From Candidatus Limnocylindrales bacterium (GTDB taxonomy: Bacteria > Moduliflexota > Moduliflexia > Moduliflexales > JAUQPW01), in assembly GCA_035559535.1 (NCBI GenBank), contig DATMBG010000032.1:1-64000 (forward strand): DNA of 64,000 bases. The letters run 5' to 3'. The notes beneath the pieces are model-generated. The model was not told where the DNA came from and did no database searches. It was given only the letters and a program-made list of their open reading frames with translations. The position numbers and the translations under genes are program-made. Within the stretch, counting starts at the first letter, position 1; every line of letters starts with the position of its first letter. Below, in pieces: positions 59,935 to 64,000 of the stretch.

Positions 59935-61149
59935 TTATCCGATATGCTTAATCAGACTAAAGATAGGCAGGTACATAGAGATAACGATCCCTCCCACGGT
60001 AATTCCCAGGAAAACAATCATCAAAGGTTCCAACAAGGAGGTTAAATTTTCTACGGCGCGATCTACTTCCTCCTCATAGAAGTCGGCGATTTTAGCCAAC
60101 ATGCTGTCTAAAGCCCCGCTCTGTTCGCCCACACTGACCATTTGAACGACCATAGGTGGAAAAACCTCGGTCAGTTCCAGGGGTTCTGCAATAGTTTTTC
60201 CCTCTTTAATACTGTTTCTTGTTTCCATTACGGCCAGCTCGATAATGGCGTTACCTGCGGTACGGGCTGTGATCTCCAATCCATCCAGTATAGGCACCCC
60301 ACTGCTAATCAGGGTACCCAGAGTTCTGGTAAATCGGGCAACGGAAGCCTTGGTAACCAGGTCTCCAAATATGGGGAGTTTCAAAATAAACGCATCGACC
60401 GTGCGGCGACCATTTTCGGTCGCATAGTATTTTTTGAAGAGGTAGCCGGCCACAACCAGACCAACCGCCAGGAAAGGTCCGAATCTGACTAAAAATTGAC
60501 TTAAGGCCATCACAAACAGAGTGGGACCCGGTAAGGGAGCTCCTAATCCTGTAAACAGCGAAGCAAAGGTAGGAATCACAAAGATAAGCAAGAACACCAC
60601 GACGACAATGGCTACGGTGATCACGGTAATGGGATAAATCATGGCCGATTTGATTTTGGCCCTTAAAGCCTGGGCTTTTTCCAGGTATCCGGCTAATCGG
60701 TTCAGGATGGTATCCAGAATACCACCGGCTTCTCCAGCTTCTACAAGGTTGGTAAACAAGTTATCAAAAACCTTCGGGTGTTTTCGTAAGGCATCTGCAA
60801 AGGTAGAGCCTTCTTCCACATCCACACGGAGTTTTTTAATAACTTCGGCGAAGGTTGGATTTTCTTGCTGATTCCCTAAAATTTCCAGACATTGGACCAG
60901 AGGGAGCCCTGCGTCGATCATGGTTGCAAACTGCCGGGTAAAAATAACCACGTCCTTCGTCTTAATTTTAGGCTTCATCATCGACGACAGGAAAGGAATT
61001 TCGATAGGCTTCGATTTAGGTTTAACCGAGTTGACATCTGCCCCTGTTTTATTTTTTATAAGCCGGATGGCAGCTTCCTTGTTGGGAGCTTCAATGGTTT
61101 TTTTAATCTTCCTACCCGCTATTTTAATTTTATATGTAAATTCCGGCAT
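59935..61149 (-). CDS. pilC: type IV pilus inner-membrane platform protein
   Basis: A 404-residue protein with two GspF repeats, each with cytoplasmic helices and membrane segments. Features are TRQFATMIDAGLPLVQCLEI (first repeat) and FTRTLGTLISSGVPILDGLE (second), with LVEAGEAGGILD and MVSVGEQSGALD. It connects PilB/PilT to the pilus. Confidence 0.95.
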   Translation of the reverse strand: MPEFTYKIKIAGRKIKKTIEAPNKEAAIRLIKNKTGADVNSVKPKSKPIEIPFLSSMMKPKIKTKDVVIFTRQFATMIDAGLPLVQCLEILGNQQENPTFAEVIKKLRVDVEEGSTFADALRKHPKVFDNLFTNLVEAGEAGGILDTILNRLAGYLEKAQALRAKIKSAMIYPITVITVAIVVVVFLLIFVIPTFASLFTGLGAPLPGPTLFVMALSQFLVRFGPFLAVGLVVAGYLFKKYYATENGRRTVDAFILKLPIFGDLVTKASVARFTRTLGTLISSGVPILDGLEITARTAGNAIIELAVMETRNSIKEGKTIAEPLELTEVFPPMVVQMVSVGEQSGALDSMLAKIADFYEEEVDRAVENLTSLLEPLMIVFLGITVGGIVISMYLPIFSLIKHIG

Positions 61150-61221
61150 AGTTGTTAAGTTCTAAAGGTCGGGTTCTAGTTTTATAGGGATTCTATGAAC
61201 TTAGAACTTAGATCTTAGAAC

Positions 61222-62316
61222 CTATACGGATAAACGATCCATAACGGCACCTTCCCGAGCCATCATTTGCTCGAATTCATCTAGATTAGGTGATCTCTTA
61301 AAAGCCTCGTTTTTACTGATCAAGCGTCTTTTGAACAGGCTGAGGAGGGATTGATTCATGGTCTGCATCCCGGTCTTTTCCTGTCCAACCTGCATCTGGG
61401 AATAAATCTGGTGGACTTTATCTTCCCGAATAAGGGCTCGAATAGCCGGGTTAGGGATCATGACTTCAACGGCCAAGACACGACCTCGCCCACTGGCCTT
61501 AGGGATCAGTTGCTGCGTGATAACCCCTTCCAGGACAAAGGACAGTTGAGCTCTGACCTGGGATTGTTGATAAGGTGGAAACACATCGATGATTCGATTG
61601 ATAGTTTGGGCACAGGAATTGGTATGCAGGGTAGCAAAAACCAGGTGTCCGGTTTCGGCGATAACCAAAGCCGATTCAATAGTTTCAAGATCCCGCATTT
61701 CGCCGATCAGGATAATATCTGGATCTTGTCTTAATACGTATTTAAGGGCTGCCTTAAAGGATTTGGTATCAGCCTGAACCTCTCGTTGATTGACGATACA
61801 ATTTTTATGTTCATGTAAATACTCGATGGGATCTTCGATAGTTATAATATGATCGTGGCGTTCGGTATTGATTTTATCAATCAAAGCCGCCAGGGTGGTC
61901 GACTTACCGCTTCCTGTAGGACCTGTCACGAGGACAAGACCCTGGGGTTTTTCAGCTAATTTGGAAACGGAGGGGGGGAGTCCCAACTCTTGAAAAGAGG
62001 GGATTTTATAAGGGATCGTTCTGAAGGCAGCCGCTACGGCCCCCCGTTGTTGAAAGGCATTACCCCGGAAGCGACTGAGTCCTTTCACACCAAAAGAAAA
62101 ATCCAACTCATTATTTTCCTCAAAGGTATGTTTTTGTGAATCGGTTAAAACGCTATAGACCAGCCGCTTGGTATCTGCCGGGGTGAGAGGTTCTTCCCCA
62201 TCGATGGGAATCAGGCTCCCATCTATACGGATTTGGGGAGGAGAACCACTGGTAATATGTAAATCCGAAGCACCCCGTTCAAACATTATTCTGAGTAACT
62301 CATGCAGATCGGACAT
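61222..62316 (-). CDS. pilT: type IV pilus retraction ATPase
   Basis: A 364-residue hexameric ATPase. Walker A is GPTGSGKSTTLAAL, the Asp box HIITIEDPIEYLHEH, Walker B DPDIILIGEMRD and the His box AETGHLVFATLHTN. The C-terminal AIRALIREDKVHQIYSQMQ is the retraction motif, unlike the second PilT at 41.1 kb. It lies 2 bases after pilB and 72 before pilC. Confidence 0.95.
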   Translation of the reverse strand: MSDLHELLRIMFERGASDLHITSGSPPQIRIDGSLIPIDGEEPLTPADTKRLVYSVLTDSQKHTFEENNELDFSFGVKGLSRFRGNAFQQRGAVAAAFRTIPYKIPSFQELGLPPSVSKLAEKPQGLVLVTGPTGSGKSTTLAALIDKINTERHDHIITIEDPIEYLHEHKNCIVNQREVQADTKSFKAALKYVLRQDPDIILIGEMRDLETIESALVIAETGHLVFATLHTNSCAQTINRIIDVFPPYQQSQVRAQLSFVLEGVITQQLIPKASGRGRVLAVEVMIPNPAIRALIREDKVHQIYSQMQVGQEKTGMQTMNQSLLSLFKRRLISKNEAFKRSPNLDEFEQMMAREGAVMDRLSV

Positions 62317-62318
62317 AC

Positions 62319-64000
62319 TTAATCTCCTAAGGTAACACTTAAAACCTGTTCCAGAGAGGTAATCCCTTCTTTAAGTTTGGCAAGTCCACTGGCCCTCAGG
62401 GTTAACATTCCGTTTTGAATAGCCTGAGCTTTCAATTCATCGGTCGAGGCTCCCCTCAGGATTAACTCCCGAATATTGGGTTTGACGACCATGACCTCAT
62501 ACAGAGCAATACGCCCCTTATACCCCGTCTTATTACACATTTCACACCCTTTACCCTTGTAAGGCGTAATGGTTCTGGCTTCTTCCTCACTCAATCCAGC
62601 TCGAATGAGGACATCCATAGGAAGTTTTTCAGGTTCCTTACATTTTTGGCATATTTTCTTCAGCAATCTTTGCGCCACAATCAATAAGACCGAAGACGCT
62701 ACCAGAAAAGGCTCTATCCCCATATTTAAAAGGCGATTCACCGTGCTGGGGGCATCATTGGTATGAAGGGTACTCAAGACTAAATGCCCGGTAAGAGCGG
62801 CTTTGATGGCTATTTCAGCCGTTTCAAAATCTCGTATCTCCCCAACCAGAATAATATCCGGATCCTGGCGCAGGAAAGCCCTCAAGGCACTGGCAAAGGT
62901 AAGACCCACATCTTCCCGCATCTGCACCTGATTGATTCCCATAAGATTAAACTCTACCGGATCCTCAGCCGTCACAATGTTTACATCGGTGGTATTTAAC
63001 GACTGCAAGGCCGAATAAAGGGTCGTTGTTTTACCACTTCCCGTGGGTCCGGTTACCAGGATCATTCCGTAAGGTTTACGAATTGCCTCCTTAAAGTCTT
63101 CCAGGGATTGAGGTTCAAACCCGAGTTTGGTTAAGTCCAGTTGTAAGGTAGATTTATCCAGTAACCGTAAAACAATTTTTTCTCCAAACAGGGTGGGAAG
63201 CGTAGAAACCCGAAAATCGATCTCTTTTTTCTTACCCAGTTTCAATTTGATACGCCCATCCTGGGGGAGCCGTTTCTCCGCGATGTCCAGGTTGGACATA
63301 ATTTTAATTCTGGAGACCACGGAATTCTTTAAAGTAAGCGGTAAACTCATGACCGGATACAGGTCCCCATCCAGTCGATACCGAACTCTGAAAACTTTTT
63401 CATAAGGCTCGATATGGATATCGCTGACTTTCCTTTGTACAGCATTGAGAAGGATCCCGTTCACAAGCTTTACAATGGGGGCATCCACCTCGGTAATAAC
63501 CCCTTCCTCCTCTTTTTCTTCTACCACCTCGACATTTTCTATGGCTCCCTTAACAATTTTATCAAATTCATTAATATCGACGGTGGGACTCATCTCCATT
63601 TCTATGGTATCCCCCTCGATCTCATCTTCCGTCATGGAGAAATCCTTATAATTAATCGCTTCGACCTTCTTTTCTTCTTGTCCTTCAGAGGCGGCTGCTT
63701 TTTTATCCTTTTTACCGTAATGTCGATTAATTGCTTCTATGATAGAGCTTTCAGAGGCAACGACCGGCTCGATGTTGTAATTCGTCATAAACTTGATATC
63801 ATCCATGGCGAAAACATCGGAGGGGTCTGCCATAGCAAGGGTCAAGATATTTCCCACACGACTGATGGGAATGACCATATACTTCTTAGCTACGGAAACC
63901 GGGATAGTCTCAAGAACCGACTCTTCAATATGAAAAGTATCTAAATCGATGGCAGGAACTCCAAACTGACTACTTAAACAGGAAAGGATCGAGTCTTCAT
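62319..64000 (-). CDS. pilB: type IV pilus extension ATPase, 5' end outside window
   Basis: A partial PilB/GspE ATPase; the reading frame continues past 64000 with T2SSE_N-type sequence (FGVPAIDLDTFHIEE, then TIPVSVAKKYMVIPI). It contains Walker A GPTGSGKTTTLYSA, EDPVEFNLMGINQVQMREDV, Walker B DPDIILVGEIRDFETAE and a C-terminal zinc site (CQKCKEPE, CEMCNKTGYKGR). It powers pilus assembly and heads the pilB-T-C-S-R order. Confidence 0.95.
   Translation of the reverse strand, partial: EDSILSCLSSQFGVPAIDLDTFHIEESVLETIPVSVAKKYMVIPISRVGNILTLAMADPSDVFAMDDIKFMTNYNIEPVVASESSIIEAINRHYGKKDKKAAASEGQEEKKVEAINYKDFSMTEDEIEGDTIEMEMSPTVDINEFDKIVKGAIENVEVVEEKEEEGVITEVDAPIVKLVNGILLNAVQRKVSDIHIEPYEKVFRVRYRLDGDLYPVMSLPLTLKNSVVSRIKIMSNLDIAEKRLPQDGRIKLKLGKKKEIDFRVSTLPTLFGEKIVLRLLDKSTLQLDLTKLGFEPQSLEDFKEAIRKPYGMILVTGPTGSGKTTTLYSALQSLNTTDVNIVTAEDPVEFNLMGINQVQMREDVGLTFASALRAFLRQDPDIILVGEIRDFETAEIAIKAALTGHLVLSTLHTNDAPSTVNRLLNMGIEPFLVASSVLLIVAQRLLKKICQKCKEPEKLPMDVLIRAGLSEEEARTITPYKGKGCEMCNKTGYKGRIALYEVMVVKPNIRELILRGASTDELKAQAIQNGMLTLRASGLAKLKEGITSLEQVLSVTLGD

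Overview
The window is ordinary chromosomal DNA of a diderm (LPS-bearing) bacterium. It carries a Kdo transferase (waaA), an outer-membrane barrel protein, several lipoproteins, and a type IV pilus block in the order pilB-pilT-pilC-pilS-pilR. That block order and the mix of STT3-type oligosaccharyltransferase, YfhO-type and O-antigen-ligase-type proteins recall Deltaproteobacteria in the broad sense or neighbouring candidate phyla. No rRNA or lineage marker is present, so this placement is inference. Gene density is high and there are no phage genes, transposases or CRISPR arrays. Many gaps contain short palindromic repeats.

Layout. 0.1-4.6 kb: a B12-binding radical SAM protein with a PqqD-like tail behind an MFS transporter, then a DJ-1/PfpI protein and a small tautomerase. 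4.9-7.5 kb: a chemoreceptor. 7.6-13.9 kb: PrpD-like protein, DUF3943-like protein, waaA, tlyA, a small Sm/SH3-like protein, pdxJ, and a TlpA-like redoxin whose first active-site cysteine is encoded by TGA. 14.2-19.8 kb: a secreted protein, a helicase-exonuclease fusion (MrfA+MrfB), and a GT-C membrane protein. 20.1-25.5 kb (+ strand): glycan genes, namely a UbiA-family prenyltransferase, a coiled-coil protein and three GT4 enzymes. 25.6-29.0 kb (+): an operon of SBP-OmpA fusion, coiled-coil membrane protein and VWA lipoprotein. 29.1-34.1 kb: a methyltransferase, a very long WD40 lipoprotein and a broken ThiF gene. 34.4-37.3 kb (+): hisD and a protein with two Hfq-like domains plus a ParB-like domain. 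37.4-40.5 kb: a sugar-type ABC importer lacking its ATPase. 40.9 kb: tRNA-Arg(CCG). 41.1-44.5 kb: a second PilT-like ATPase, a barrel protein, a response regulator and a Nudix hydrolase. 44.5-53.7 kb: large membrane glycosylation-type proteins, rimO, and an STT3-type oligosaccharyltransferase. 53.8-64.0 kb: a pilin behind a sigma-54-type promoter, an O-antigen-ligase-like TPR protein, and pilR, pilS, pilC, pilT, pilB.

How genes work together. The pilus block is a functional unit: PilS/PilR probably activate the sigma-54 promoter seen before the pilin, PilB and PilT drive extension and retraction through PilC, and the nearby STT3, ligase-like and GT genes could glycosylate pilin or build surface glycans. 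The strongest unusual items are the probable selenocysteine redoxin with a SECIS-like hairpin, the double Hfq-like/ParB-like protein, the MrfA-MrfB fusion, a G-rich palindrome lying in frame inside a ligase-like gene, and a dispersed hairpin repeat with compensatory changes.
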